DNA of 64,000 bases from an uncultured Ruminococcus sp. (GTDB lineage: Bacteria > Bacillota > Clostridia > Oscillospirales > Ruminococcaceae), in NCBI GenBank assembly GCA_900541495.1, contig UQKC01000003.1, positions 1 through 64,000 on the forward strand, read 5' to 3'. A program made the translations under genes and the position numbers. The notes below the pieces were generated by a model that was not told where the DNA came from, ran no database searches, and worked only from the letters and a program-made list of their open reading frames with translations. Of the stretch, positions 23,783-32,411 are shown one piece after another; position 1 is the first letter of the stretch; each line of letters opens with the position of its first letter.

Positions 23783-24801
23783 TAAAGTTCGTCCAAGGTA
23801 ATGACGTATTCCGAGTTGTAGATCTCTTTGAGCGTTTTTGTGTCGTTGTGGTCGGTGATGTATTCGGTGTGCCAGGTCATGAACCATACCCATTTTGCGT
23901 TTGCCTTTTTAAGCTCGTCAACGGTCGGTATTTTTCCGCACTCGTGGAAAGCAACGGGACGTTTTTCGCCCACTACCTTTACAGTCTTTTCGTAGAGCTT
24001 TTCGTTTGCGCCGTCGTTGTAGGAATCTGCACCTGCGATATCGACATACTCATCGCCCGGATACCACTTGTCGTAGTCCTTTCCGTTTCCCGAATAGCCG
24101 AGCACCCAGATAAGGTTGTCGAGTTCCCAATAGTTTGTATAACGGTCGTACATCAGCTGCCAGAGTTTTTTGAAATTCTCCGAGCCGCCTTTGCCCCACC
24201 AGAACCACGCGCCGTCAAATTCGTGGAAAGGTCGCCACAGCACGGGGATATCCTGCTCTTGGAGCTTTTTCAGCGCTTCTGCTCCTTTATCCATACCCTT
24301 TATGAGCGTTTCATACTCGGGAGTACCTTCGGTGAGAGCCTTGTCCCAATCCTTTATCTCGGTTTTCATCGACTCGTTCCAGCTGCCGCTGAAATCACTT
24401 CCGCAGTGCCAGCATATCGTAACGATGCCGCCCTTGTCGTGCCAAGCTTTTGCGCGCTTGTTCACGCCGTCAAAGTCGTCGTTCATATAGTCAAGTCCGC
24501 GTATCGCAGGGAGTTTGCCCGTGTTTTTTTCGATATAGTCGAACTCGTACTGGTCGCTGCCCATCCACGTTGATTCCTGCTGACCCGAGAGGATTTTTTT
24601 GCCGTAGATACTGCAAATATAATCGAAAAGCTCGGTCGCTTCCTTAGTCGCATCAGAGTTTGAGAGCGTGAGCTTTTCTGCCTTTGCCGAAGATGTTGCC
24701 GTTGCCGCTTCGGATTGGATCGCGGCATCGTTTTTGGCTGCGCAGGCGGTCATTGAAAATGCAATGCTGACAGCGCACACTATTGAGATAAATTTTTTCA
24801 T
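23782..24801 (-). CDS. Glycoside hydrolase family 26 lipoprotein (beta-mannanase type)
   Basis: A 339 aa surface lipoprotein: MKKFISIVCAVSIAFSMTAC is a signal peptide with lipobox MTAC. The GH26 domain has LSGQQESTW, GIVTICWHCGSDF, VLWRPFHEFDGAWFWWG with the acid/base Glu, and VAFHECGKIPTVDEL with the nucleophile Glu, so both catalytic acids are present. GH26 enzymes cut beta-1,4-mannan, fitting a plant-fibre degrader; some act on mixed-linkage glucans. It lies 5 bases after the SGNH hydrolase gene in the same direction, suggesting that the pair attack a decorated polysaccharide. Confidence 0.92.
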   Translation of the reverse strand: MKKFISIVCAVSIAFSMTACAAKNDAAIQSEAATATSSAKAEKLTLSNSDATKEATELFDYICSIYGKKILSGQQESTWMGSDQYEFDYIEKNTGKLPAIRGLDYMNDDFDGVNKRAKAWHDKGGIVTICWHCGSDFSGSWNESMKTEIKDWDKALTEGTPEYETLIKGMDKGAEALKKLQEQDIPVLWRPFHEFDGAWFWWGKGGSENFKKLWQLMYDRYTNYWELDNLIWVLGYSGNGKDYDKWYPGDEYVDIAGADSYNDGANEKLYEKTVKVVGEKRPVAFHECGKIPTVDELKKANAKWVWFMTWHTEYITDHNDTKTLKEIYNSEYVITLDEL

Positions 24802-24806
24802 TGCTT

Positions 24807-25430
24807 TTATTCCTTTACATATTTCATAATATCGTCATAGATCGCACGGTAGCCATTTTCGTTTATGTGCATACCCTCGATAGTGAATTCGGCTTTAAGT
24901 CTGCCCTGCTCGTCTTTGAGGTTTTGGGTTATGTCGATATAACGCTGACCATGCTTTTCGGCAAGCTTTTTGACCTCGGCATTGGCGGCGGTTATCTTTT
25001 CATTCGTGCGGATTTTAAGGCACTCTTTCATCTCCTCCGAAGCGGCTTCAAAGTTGACGGGATAATACGCCATAAGATAAATTTTCACGTTCGGAACGGC
25101 TTTTTCCACCGTGGTGATTATCCTGTCATAGTTTGCCATAAGGTCGCTTATCGGTATGCTCGACCAGCTGAGGTCATTCGTGCCGATGTTTATAAAAAGC
25201 TTCGAGGGCGCAAGGTCAAGTATGCAGACATCAATGACATTCAGCAATTCGTCGGAGAGAAATCCGCCCACGCCGCGGTTATATATCACGGTATCATCGT
25301 TATGCTCTTTGAGGAGCTTATTTATCGGGAACATTTCCATAAGAGAAGAGCCTGCAAAAACCACCTGACCCTTTTCGACAGTTTTGTTCTCCTCACGGTA
25401 ACGCTCTACTTTCATTTCTTTATCGGTCAT
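24807..25430 (-). CDS. SGNH/GDSL hydrolase
   Basis: A 207 aa esterase-fold protein. Block I is FAGSSLMEMFP (catalytic Ser), block II NRGVGGFLSDELL, block III INIGTNDLSW (Asn), block V GMHINENGYRAI with the His of the triad and an acid two positions earlier replaced by Glu-Gly. There is no signal peptide, so it probably acts inside the cell, perhaps deacetylating oligosaccharides released by the adjacent GH26 enzyme. A GTG at 25439 is possible, but GAGGTG fits the ATG at 25430 (MTDKEM) best. The start region has a tandem duplication of TGAGGTGNCCAAAATGA. Confidence 0.85.
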   Translation of the reverse strand: MTDKEMKVERYREENKTVEKGQVVFAGSSLMEMFPINKLLKEHNDDTVIYNRGVGGFLSDELLNVIDVCILDLAPSKLFINIGTNDLSWSSIPISDLMANYDRIITTVEKAVPNVKIYLMAYYPVNFEAASEEMKECLKIRTNEKITAANAEVKKLAEKHGQRYIDITQNLKDEQGRLKAEFTIEGMHINENGYRAIYDDIMKYVKE

Positions 25431-25539
25431 TTTGGGCACCTCATTTTGGACACCTCATTTGTTGTAATTTTATACAATAATTGTAGCAAAACAAGGCTTG
25501 ATTTTTCAAGATATATAAAATGAACGTAATAAAAACAAT

Positions 25540-25568
25540 TTGCTTTTTGGTAAAAAAAGTGTTATAAT
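25540..25568 (+). promoter_or_regulatory. Promoter of the NRPS-acyltransferase gene
   Basis: TTGCTT (25540-25545) and TATAAT (25563-25568), 17 bases apart, placed about 35 bases before the ATG at 25603. This argues against a start at the TTG at 25540. Confidence 0.75.
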
Positions 25569-25602
25569 ATTTTTAAATCTTGGGTCGATCGGGGTATGCA
25601 AA

Positions 25603-28600
25603 ATGGAAAAATTCAACCTTACGCCTGCACAGCGAAACATTGATGATATGCAGCGTTTTTACAGCGGCACGGCGATATCCGTTCTGTGCGGAGCGGTGAT
25701 TTTCGATGAAAAGCTTGAACCTAAACTGCTTTTGCAAGCGGCAAAGCTTGTGATAAAGCGGCAGGAGGCACTTCGTCTGCGTTTTTGCGTTGAAAACGGC
25801 AGGACGGTGCAGTATGTTTCGTCCGAGGGCGGCGAGGATATCACCTTTGCCGAATTTGCGGACGAAAATGCACTCCGTTCCTACTGTAATACGCAGGCAA
25901 AGCTGCCCTTTTCGGGTGACGGCGAGATGTTCCGAATGACGGTGTTCGCCCTGCCCGAAAAAACGGGGATAATGCTTTGCACGAGTCACCTTATCGCGGA
26001 CGCTTGGACTTACAGCGTTCTTGCGCACGATGTTTATAAAATTTACGGTCAGCTTTCGAGTGGTGAAAATGCTGACATCGAAGTGCAAAGCTTCACGTCC
26101 GCCGCCGAGCGCAGGAACAGTGAAAAGGCACTTGAAAAGCGGCGTGATGATCTTCACTTTTGGGTTGAAAAATACGCAGACGGAGCTTCGCCCACTACCG
26201 TAAAAACATATCGCAGAGAGGAAACGGACGCTTCGGCGGAGAGAAACACGGTGATAATTCCACACGATATTTCAGCGGCGGTGAAAAGCTTCTGCAAGGG
26301 AAGCGATGTTTCCGAAGCGGTTGTTTTTGAAGCCGCGCTGATGATATATCTGTCGAAGATAAATGGAAACCGAAGCTCGGTGACTATCGGTGTTCCCGTC
26401 CTCGGCAGGAGCGGTGTAAAAGAGAAAAGCACGGCAGGAATGTTTATATCAACACTGCCGCTTACGGTCGATATTGGCGAAAGCACAGACGGACTTTTCA
26501 AGAAAATTTCGGACGGACACAGAGATATTTTCCGCCACAGAGATATTTCGCTCGGGGAAATTCTTCACGGGATAAAGTCAAAAACGGACGGCTCGGGGCG
26601 GCTTTTCGATGCGGCGTTCAGCTTTCAGAATGCGCGGACGGATATCCCTGCGAAGACAGAATGGTTCGGGAACGGTTGGCTCGAAGTGCCGCTTTCCGTT
26701 CACATTGATGACCGTGACAGTCTTGGCTCGTTCACGCTGACGATTGATTTTCGCACGGCTGTTTTTCCGCAGAGCAGTGAAGTCAAACTGCTTGCGCGGC
26801 GTTTTATACATATTTTAAAGCAGGTCGTTTCGGGGAAAAATATCGGGGAAATTTCCGTTCTTCCCGATGATGAATCCGATATGTTGATAAGGCGCTTCAA
26901 CGAAACGAGTGTTGATTTTGCTTCGGATAAATGCGTACACGAAGCTTTTTCCGAGCTTGCGGCGAAAACGCCCGACAGGACGGCTCTTGTTTTCAGAGGT
27001 AAAAGCTTCACTTACGCTCAGCTTGAAGAGATGTCGGGAGCGCTGGCGGCTTTTCTGCGTGACAAGGGAATTTCACGCGGTGACATCGTTCCGATAATTT
27101 CGGGAAGAAGTCCGTACCTTATAATCGCGATGCTTGCGGTGATGAAAACGGGCGGTGCGTATATGCCCGTTTCGCCGGAATATCCGCCCGAGCGAATTCG
27201 ATTTATGCTGAAAAATGTCGGTGCGAAGCTTGCATTGACCTGCGGTGCGGACGTTGATATTTCCGAGGAAATACGGCTCGAAAGCTTCGATTATTCCTAC
27301 GTTTCCGACACTGCGCCCGTGAAATCCTCGCCTGAAGATATCTGCTATGCTATCTTCACATCGGGTTCGACGGGAAAACCGAAAGGTACGCTGATATCGC
27401 ACAGAAATGTTATGAACTACTGCTCGGCGAACCGTTTCAACGTTGTCGGCGGAATTCTCGGTGAAGATATCCGAAGCATCGTTTCGGTGACGGACATTGT
27501 TTTCGATATTTTCGTGACGGAAAGTATTCTGCCGCTTCTGAACGGGATAACAATATACCTCGCCGATGATGAGCAGGCAGTTTCGCAGAGAGCGCTCGGC
27601 AGTCTTATTGAGGAGAGCGGCGCACAGGTAATTCAGACAACGCCGACAAAAATGCGCAGCTATCTTTTTGATGAAAACTATCTTGGCTATCTTTCCAAGC
27701 TGAAAGCAATAATTCTCGGCGGTGAGGAGTTTCCTCAGTCTCTCTGCGCAAAGCTGAAAAAGCTAACGAATGCAAAGCTTTTCAACATTTACGGACCTGC
27801 CGAAACGACAGTATGGTCAACGTTTGCGGTGGCTGACGAAGCGGATATGACTATCGGAAAGCCTATCGCAAACACGAGGATATATATTCTTGACGAGGCT
27901 TTGAAGCCTGTTCCCGTTGGCATCGGCGGTGAGATATTTATTTCGGGAAGCGGCGTGGGAAAAGGCTATCTCGGCGAGGGAAAGCTCACTGCTGAAAAGT
28001 TTCTCCCCGACCCGTTTTTTAACGGCGAAACGATGTACCGCACGGGTGATATGGGCATTATACGTGCTGACGGGAACATCGAATTCCTCGGCAGAAAGGA
28101 CTTTCAGATAAAGCTACGCGGACTTCGCATTGAGCTTGGCGAAATTGAAAATGCGCTCTGCTCATTCGGCGGAATAACAAATGCGGCGGTCGTTTGCAGG
28201 ACGGACGGCAGGGGTGAAAAATATCTTGCGGCTTTTTACACGGGAGCTTTTGCCGATGAGCGGGAGCTTCGCGGATTTTTATCGGAAAGACTGCCTGCTT
28301 ATATGATACCGAACTGCTTTGCGCACCTTGCAAAAATGCCGCTGACGGCGAGCGGAAAGACGGACAGAAAGGCTCTGCCCAAGGTGGTCTTTGCGCCGAG
28401 CGAACGTGAATACACTGCTCCGCAAAATGATGCGGAACGCAAGCTTTGCATTTATGCGGCAAAAGTCCTCGGCATTGAGCGCGTAGGTGCGGAGGACGAT
28501 TTCTTTGATCTTGGCGGCGACAGCTTTTCCGCAATGGAGCTCACGGCGCTTGCGATGCAGGACGGCTTTGCATTCACGCCCAAGGACATCTACATTCACC

Positions 28601-29331
28601 GCACGGCGAGAAAGCTTGCGGCTATGGAAAAGCCCTCGGAAAAGCGAACGGACTACAGTGTTTATCCTATGGAACGAACAACGGGCGACCGCAAACTTTT
28701 TGCGGCGTTTGCGAAGCTTTCACATTCGCTTTACAGCTTCAAGGTGACGGGACTTGAACGGCTTCGCCCGAATGAAAAATACATTCTCTGTCCCAATCAC
28801 GAAAGCGACCTCGACTGTATGTGGGTATGGACTGCACTCGGCAAAACGGCGAAGCTTGACGAGGTTTGCGCGCTCATTGCGGCGGAGCATCTGGATAAGT
28901 CCGTTCCGAGGCGTGTTTTCCGTATCACGGGCGGCATACCTATTGAGCGAAAGGGAGATTTTGCGCCTGCGCTTGAACGTGCGCTCGAAGTTCTGACGGG
29001 AGAAAAGCGTTTTCTGCTCATTCACCCCGAGGGTACACGGACGAGGTCGGGACGGCTCGGGAAATTCAAAAAGGGTGCGGCTTTGCTCTCGAAAAAGTCG
29101 GGCGTAAAGGCAGTTCCCGTTTACATCGGCGGTTCGGGAAGAATTTTTCCCGTTTACAGAAATTCGCCGCGGCTTTTCGATATTGAAAAGCTGAAAAAAT
29201 ATTCGCTGACGATAGAATTCGGCGAGCCTATCGACCCAAAAGGCAAAAGCTCAGATGAAATTACGGAAAAGCTGTTTCGTGCAGTTTCGGAAATGAGGGA
29301 GAAACACAATGGTGATAGCAACGGACGCTGA
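25603..29331 (+). CDS. Single-module NRPS (C-A-T) fused to a PlsC-type acyltransferase
   Basis: A 1242 aa multidomain enzyme. Residues 1-430: condensation domain with the active-site motif changed to SHLIADAW (128-135), keeping the second His and the Asp. About 440-930: adenylation domain (FTSGSTGKPKG 585-595, YGPAETTVW 730-738, YRTGDMG 812-818, Lys919). About 935-1010: carrier domain with DLGGDSFSAM and Ser974 for phosphopantetheine. About 1035-1242: acyltransferase of the PlsC fold with NHESDLD (1065-1071) and HPEGTR (1141-1146). By alignment with GrsA by eye, the pocket code is DITQIGIVWK, close to the known glycine code DILQLGLIWK. It probably activates glycine and makes an acyl-glycine or glycine-containing lipid; the order of steps is inference. 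A phosphopantetheinyl transferase was not seen. It overlaps the next gene by 23 bases. Confidence 0.88.
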   Translation: MEKFNLTPAQRNIDDMQRFYSGTAISVLCGAVIFDEKLEPKLLLQAAKLVIKRQEALRLRFCVENGRTVQYVSSEGGEDITFAEFADENALRSYCNTQAKLPFSGDGEMFRMTVFALPEKTGIMLCTSHLIADAWTYSVLAHDVYKIYGQLSSGENADIEVQSFTSAAERRNSEKALEKRRDDLHFWVEKYADGASPTTVKTYRREETDASAERNTVIIPHDISAAVKSFCKGSDVSEAVVFEAALMIYLSKINGNRSSVTIGVPVLGRSGVKEKSTAGMFISTLPLTVDIGESTDGLFKKISDGHRDIFRHRDISLGEILHGIKSKTDGSGRLFDAAFSFQNARTDIPAKTEWFGNGWLEVPLSVHIDDRDSLGSFTLTIDFRTAVFPQSSEVKLLARRFIHILKQVVSGKNIGEISVLPDDESDMLIRRFNETSVDFASDKCVHEAFSELAAKTPDRTALVFRGKSFTYAQLEEMSGALAAFLRDKGISRGDIVPIISGRSPYLIIAMLAVMKTGGAYMPVSPEYPPERIRFMLKNVGAKLALTCGADVDISEEIRLESFDYSYVSDTAPVKSSPEDICYAIFTSGSTGKPKGTLISHRNVMNYCSANRFNVVGGILGEDIRSIVSVTDIVFDIFVTESILPLLNGITIYLADDEQAVSQRALGSLIEESGAQVIQTTPTKMRSYLFDENYLGYLSKLKAIILGGEEFPQSLCAKLKKLTNAKLFNIYGPAETTVWSTFAVADEADMTIGKPIANTRIYILDEALKPVPVGIGGEIFISGSGVGKGYLGEGKLTAEKFLPDPFFNGETMYRTGDMGIIRADGNIEFLGRKDFQIKLRGLRIELGEIENALCSFGGITNAAVVCRTDGRGEKYLAAFYTGAFADERELRGFLSERLPAYMIPNCFAHLAKMPLTASGKTDRKALPKVVFAPSEREYTAPQNDAERKLCIYAAKVLGIERVGAEDDFFDLGGDSFSAMELTALAMQDGFAFTPKDIYIHRTARKLAAMEKPSEKRTDYSVYPMERTTGDRKLFAAFAKLSHSLYSFKVTGLERLRPNEKYILCPNHESDLDCMWVWTALGKTAKLDEVCALIAAEHLDKSVPRRVFRITGGIPIERKGDFAPALERALEVLTGEKRFLLIHPEGTRTRSGRLGKFKKGAALLSKKSGVKAVPVYIGGSGRIFPVYRNSPRLFDIEKLKKYSLTIEFGEPIDPKGKSSDEITEKLFRAVSEMREKHNGDSNGR

Positions 29332-29890
29332 CGGCGTACTCACGGATATGTCGGGATTCAATTTTATCTACGGTGAACGCTTTTTCGGACACGCGCCGAC
29401 CGACCCGAACGGCTACACAACTGCGGAGATATTCGGCGAAAGCAAGCGGCGTGAATTTCTGTTCGGTTTGCGGCATTTTTACGATTACTGCAGTAGGCTT
29501 TCGCCCCGTGAAAATGCTGTTGAGGTATGCGGAAAGCTTCGCTCGGGCGAAAATGAGATTTACGTTATAACAGCTCGAAAATTTTCCACACAGCGAACGC
29601 CGCTCGGTGCATTGAGCAGGCATTTGTTCCGAAAATGGGTCGGCAAGAACGGCTTTCGATTCAATGATATTTTTTACTGCTCCGAGGTCGATACTCCACC
29701 GCAGAAGCTTGGTTTTTGCAGGCATATTTCCGCCGACATTATGATAGAGGACAAGAGCGACACTGCGCTTTATCTTGCCGAAAATGGGATAAAGGTACTG
29801 CTTTTCGATGCGCCGTACAATCAGGATATCTCGCACGAAAATATTGTTAGGGTTTTCTCTTGGAACGAGATTTTTGATATTCTTCTCTGA
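29309..29890 (+). CDS. HAD-superfamily phosphatase, 5'-nucleotidase-like, coupled to the NRPS gene
   Basis: A 193 aa HAD protein. Motif I is ATDADGVLTDMSGF, with the nucleophile and general acid as DADGV; motif II is likely ITARKFSTQR; motif IV is ADIMIEDKSDTALYL. The layout fits the deoxyribonucleotidase/NT5C branch, whose members act on many phosphate esters. Its ATG lies 23 bases inside the end of the NRPS gene, so the two are translationally coupled. It could remove a phosphate from the lipid or acyl product of the NRPS-PlsC protein. That is inference from position. The 130-base MITE copy begins 16 bases after its stop. Confidence 0.8.
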   Translation: MVIATDADGVLTDMSGFNFIYGERFFGHAPTDPNGYTTAEIFGESKRREFLFGLRHFYDYCSRLSPRENAVEVCGKLRSGENEIYVITARKFSTQRTPLGALSRHLFRKWVGKNGFRFNDIFYCSEVDTPPQKLGFCRHISADIMIEDKSDTALYLAENGIKVLLFDAPYNQDISHENIVRVFSWNEIFDILL

Positions 29891-29905
29891 AGCAAAAATC
29901 AAAGC

Positions 29906-30035
29906 TAAGGAAACGCTGATTAATACGTTTTTGCCATTTTTCAAAATGTTTATGTCAAATTGACATTAAAGGCGTAAACTCGTACATTTCTCAAAATGGC
30001 AAAACGAACGCTTCGCTTTAATCAGCTTTTTCCTA
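29906..30035. repeat. 130-base MITE, copy 2
   Basis: Identical by eye to 3060-3189, in the same orientation, with the same TA-tipped imperfect inverted ends. It lies just after the HAD gene and supplies sequence close to the promoter of the next lipoprotein gene. Perfect identity over 27 kb suggests recent movement or gene conversion. Confidence 0.85.
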
Positions 30036-30095
30036 AAGTTTTGATAAATTTTGACGATATATGTTATATATTATAATTTTTAAGGAGACAAAATT

Positions 30096-31250
30096 ATGAA
30101 AAACATAAGAAAAATAACCGCTTTTATGCTTGCATTTGCCGCAATTGCGCTCTCTGCCTGCGGAAACGGCGGAAAAGAAGCTGTCACGGAAACATCTCCC
30201 GAAACAGTCACAGCTTCGGAGGAAACCACCGTGACCGAACCCGAGGAAACAACAGCCGAAAGCACGGAAACGACCGTCAATGAAAGCCCCGAGAGTGAAA
30301 CGGAAGAAACAACAATAGATGTTGCATACGAATTTTTTCATCAGATAACGCCGAACAATGTCACATCTCCCGAGGTCATCAAGGGCGCACCCGATGTATG
30401 CGATGTTGACGCAATCATGGCTTCACGCCGTGACGATATGATGAAATATGCTGAACCTATCGTTTTGGATTCGGTCTACGATGAAGAGACCGAAACGACC
30501 GAATTTACATACGGAAATGCGATCGAATACGCCGAGAGCTATTTCGGTTACTCATTCAACAATGCTTCGCCCGTGATCTCCTATGTAAAGGACGATTTTG
30601 ACCTTGACGGCAAGGACGAATACTATCTTTGCATGGTGGAATATCTCAACAAGAAGCTTGAAGATTATTATGATGACGGACTCGAAAATCAGACGAATTT
30701 TTATGATGCGGCTTCGCTTTTCTCCGTTTATTATATTGAGGACAACGGAGAATATCAGCTTGCACTCGGAAAGCTGTTAGAACTTGCCACACCCGAAGCT
30801 TCGCTCGGTCCATACACCGTGGACGAGGACGATATGCTCTTTGAAGTCCGCTGCGGATATGAGAGCTATATGAAGCCGCAGATCATCGATTATGGCGACA
30901 GCAGACAGCTTTTCTGGGATCAGGCGATATCCTACCCTATCGATTACGGTGCAGACCTTTTCTGGGGAAGCAAGCATCTGCGCATTGCTTACTCCGAACC
31001 GAACGAAAATCTTCGCGGATTCTGCGATTATGAGTGCATTGAATACGGCGTTACCGCCGAGCAGGAAGCTGAGTTCTATCTTAGCGGCGGTGTTCCCGAA
31101 AGTGCGGACATTGATTATCTTGACGAGAACAACTACATCGTATGGAACGGCAGTGAATATGTTCACAGCTGTATCGCTTATGACAAGGAGAGCGGCACTT
31201 CGGAATTCACGGTAAAGGACGAAGTTCTGCCCTGGGATATCCGTGAATAA
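30096..31250 (+). CDS. Lipoprotein with Thr/Glu-rich linker, unknown role (first of a pair)
   Basis: A 384 aa secreted lipoprotein: MKNIRKITAFMLAFAAIALSAC has lipobox LSAC. About 60 residues of Thr, Glu and Ser follow, with repeats like EETTV and ESTETT, typical of a spacer that lifts a domain off the membrane. The globular part begins near IDVAYEFFHQI and includes DFDLDGKDEYYLCMVEY, which resembles an EF-hand-like Asp-rich loop. I do not recognise the domain. TAAGGAG precedes the ATG and AT-rich -10-like words (TATAAT at 30072) lie in the leader. It resembles its downstream neighbour in design, not in the C-terminal domain. Confidence 0.82.
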   Translation: MKNIRKITAFMLAFAAIALSACGNGGKEAVTETSPETVTASEETTVTEPEETTAESTETTVNESPESETEETTIDVAYEFFHQITPNNVTSPEVIKGAPDVCDVDAIMASRRDDMMKYAEPIVLDSVYDEETETTEFTYGNAIEYAESYFGYSFNNASPVISYVKDDFDLDGKDEYYLCMVEYLNKKLEDYYDDGLENQTNFYDAASLFSVYYIEDNGEYQLALGKLLELATPEASLGPYTVDEDDMLFEVRCGYESYMKPQIIDYGDSRQLFWDQAISYPIDYGADLFWGSKHLRIAYSEPNENLRGFCDYECIEYGVTAEQEAEFYLSGGVPESADIDYLDENNYIVWNGSEYVHSCIAYDKESGTSEFTVKDEVLPWDIRE

Positions 31251-31364
31251 GATTTCGGGACAGAATAATCTTTTTCTCAAAACATTCTGCCTTTGTGCCT
31301 TGTACATAATTATTTTATCGGCTTTTAAAACTATGCAATACAAAATCGGCATATCGTTTTTTAC

Positions 31365-31393
31365 TTGACAATAAAAAATCATTGATGTATAAT
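31365..31393 (+). promoter_or_regulatory. Consensus promoter of the second lipoprotein gene
   Basis: TTGACA (31365-31370) and TATAAT (31388-31393) are a perfect match with a 17-base spacer. AAAGGA precedes the ATG at 31433. Confidence 0.85.
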
Positions 31394-31432
31394 ACATAAG
31401 CAATCAAAATTGCAGGGAAAGGACGATAGTTT

Positions 31433-32140
31433 ATGAAAAAGATACTTGCAATGATAGGTGCTGTATGCCTTATTCTCACCGCATGCTCATCAGTGAAGAA
31501 TGAACCTGCCGAAACCACAGGTGAAGCAGAAACTTCTTCCGTGACCGAAGCTGAAACAACTGCATCGGAAAGCGAACAGACTGAGGCTGAAACCTCCGAA
31601 ACCGAAGCTGAGGAAACCACAGATGTTTCTTCTGACGTAAGCGATTCGGAGATAAGCGAAGAAGAAGACCGCATTTACACCGCTAAGGAGCTTTTGGGCG
31701 CACTCAACTACATCGACCGGATCGGCGGCGGAAATATCACCAAGGACGAAGAAAAGACCGTTGATGTTGACGGCAGACAGTTTGCAAAGGTTCTGTCGGA
31801 ATTCGCAAGCACCTCTGACCTTGACGGTTATATGCATACGAACCTCACCGATAATCTTATCAACAGCCGTTACTCGGGAATCCTCGGTGGTGATGAGCCT
31901 TACTACACTGATATTGACGGTGAGCTTTACGGTTATGTTACAGCCAAGGGATGCGGCTTCAACTGGATAGAAGAAGACAATTACCCCGTTGTTGAATTAA
32001 AGGATTCCGCTGATGACAACTACACAATTACCACAAAGTTTGACGATTACGGCGCTGAAACCGAAATGGAAGTCAAGATCGTAATGGACAATGGTTACTG
32101 GAAGATAGATTCTATTTCTTACGGCGGAAACACTTATTGA
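31433..32140 (+). CDS. Lipoprotein with Thr/Glu-rich linker, unknown role (second of a pair)
   Basis: A 235 aa lipoprotein: MKKILAMIGAVCLILTAC with lipobox LTAC, then some 60 residues rich in Glu, Thr and Ser. The folded part starts around EEDRIYTAKELLGALNY and ends IVMDNGYWKIDSISYGG, a closing pattern seen in small secreted sensor or inhibitor domains. I do not assign a family. It has its own consensus promoter and a strong terminator, so it is expressed alone and probably well. Confidence 0.82.
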   Translation: MKKILAMIGAVCLILTACSSVKNEPAETTGEAETSSVTEAETTASESEQTEAETSETEAEETTDVSSDVSDSEISEEEDRIYTAKELLGALNYIDRIGGGNITKDEEKTVDVDGRQFAKVLSEFASTSDLDGYMHTNLTDNLINSRYSGILGGDEPYYTDIDGELYGYVTAKGCGFNWIEEDNYPVVELKDSADDNYTITTKFDDYGAETEMEVKIVMDNGYWKIDSISYGGNTY

Positions 32141-32141
32141 T

Positions 32142-32409
32142 TAATTCGGAATGCGGAATTCGGAATTATTTTTGCTGCGTTAATTTTTTTAAGGGGGACA
32201 GGTTGCCGTCCTCTGCCGCAGAGTATTTTCTAATAAACAAAACCTGTTTTCAATGGATCAATTGTCCTTTGAAAACAGGTTTATTTTTTGAGAAAATTGC
32301 TGACGCGGTTTGGGACGAACACTATGTTACTCTTGACAGAAACCCGTCCCCTACGTTTTCAAAACAAATTCACGGAACAAAATAATTCCGAATTCATAAT
32401 TCCGAATCA
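32142..32409. repeat. Block bounded by inverted GAATTCGGAAT units between lipoprotein and DMT genes
   Basis: TTAATTCGGAATGCGGAATT (32142) faces AATAATTCCGAATTCATAAT (32383). Inside are a GGGGACAGGTTGCCG fragment, a terminator (32240-32282) and AGAAACCCGTCCCCTACG. No gene is seen here. Confidence 0.6.
32240..32282 (+). terminator. Terminator after the second lipoprotein gene
   Basis: AAACCTGTTTTCAA (32240-32253) pairs with TTGAAAACAGGTTT (32269-32282), followed by ATTTTTTG. Confidence 0.85.
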
Positions 32410-32411
32410 AA

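Noticed and set aside
25540..25602. TTG start for the NRPS at 25540
   Set aside because: TTGCTT at 25540 is the -35 box, with TATAAT 17 bases on; the protein family begins at the ATG at 25603.
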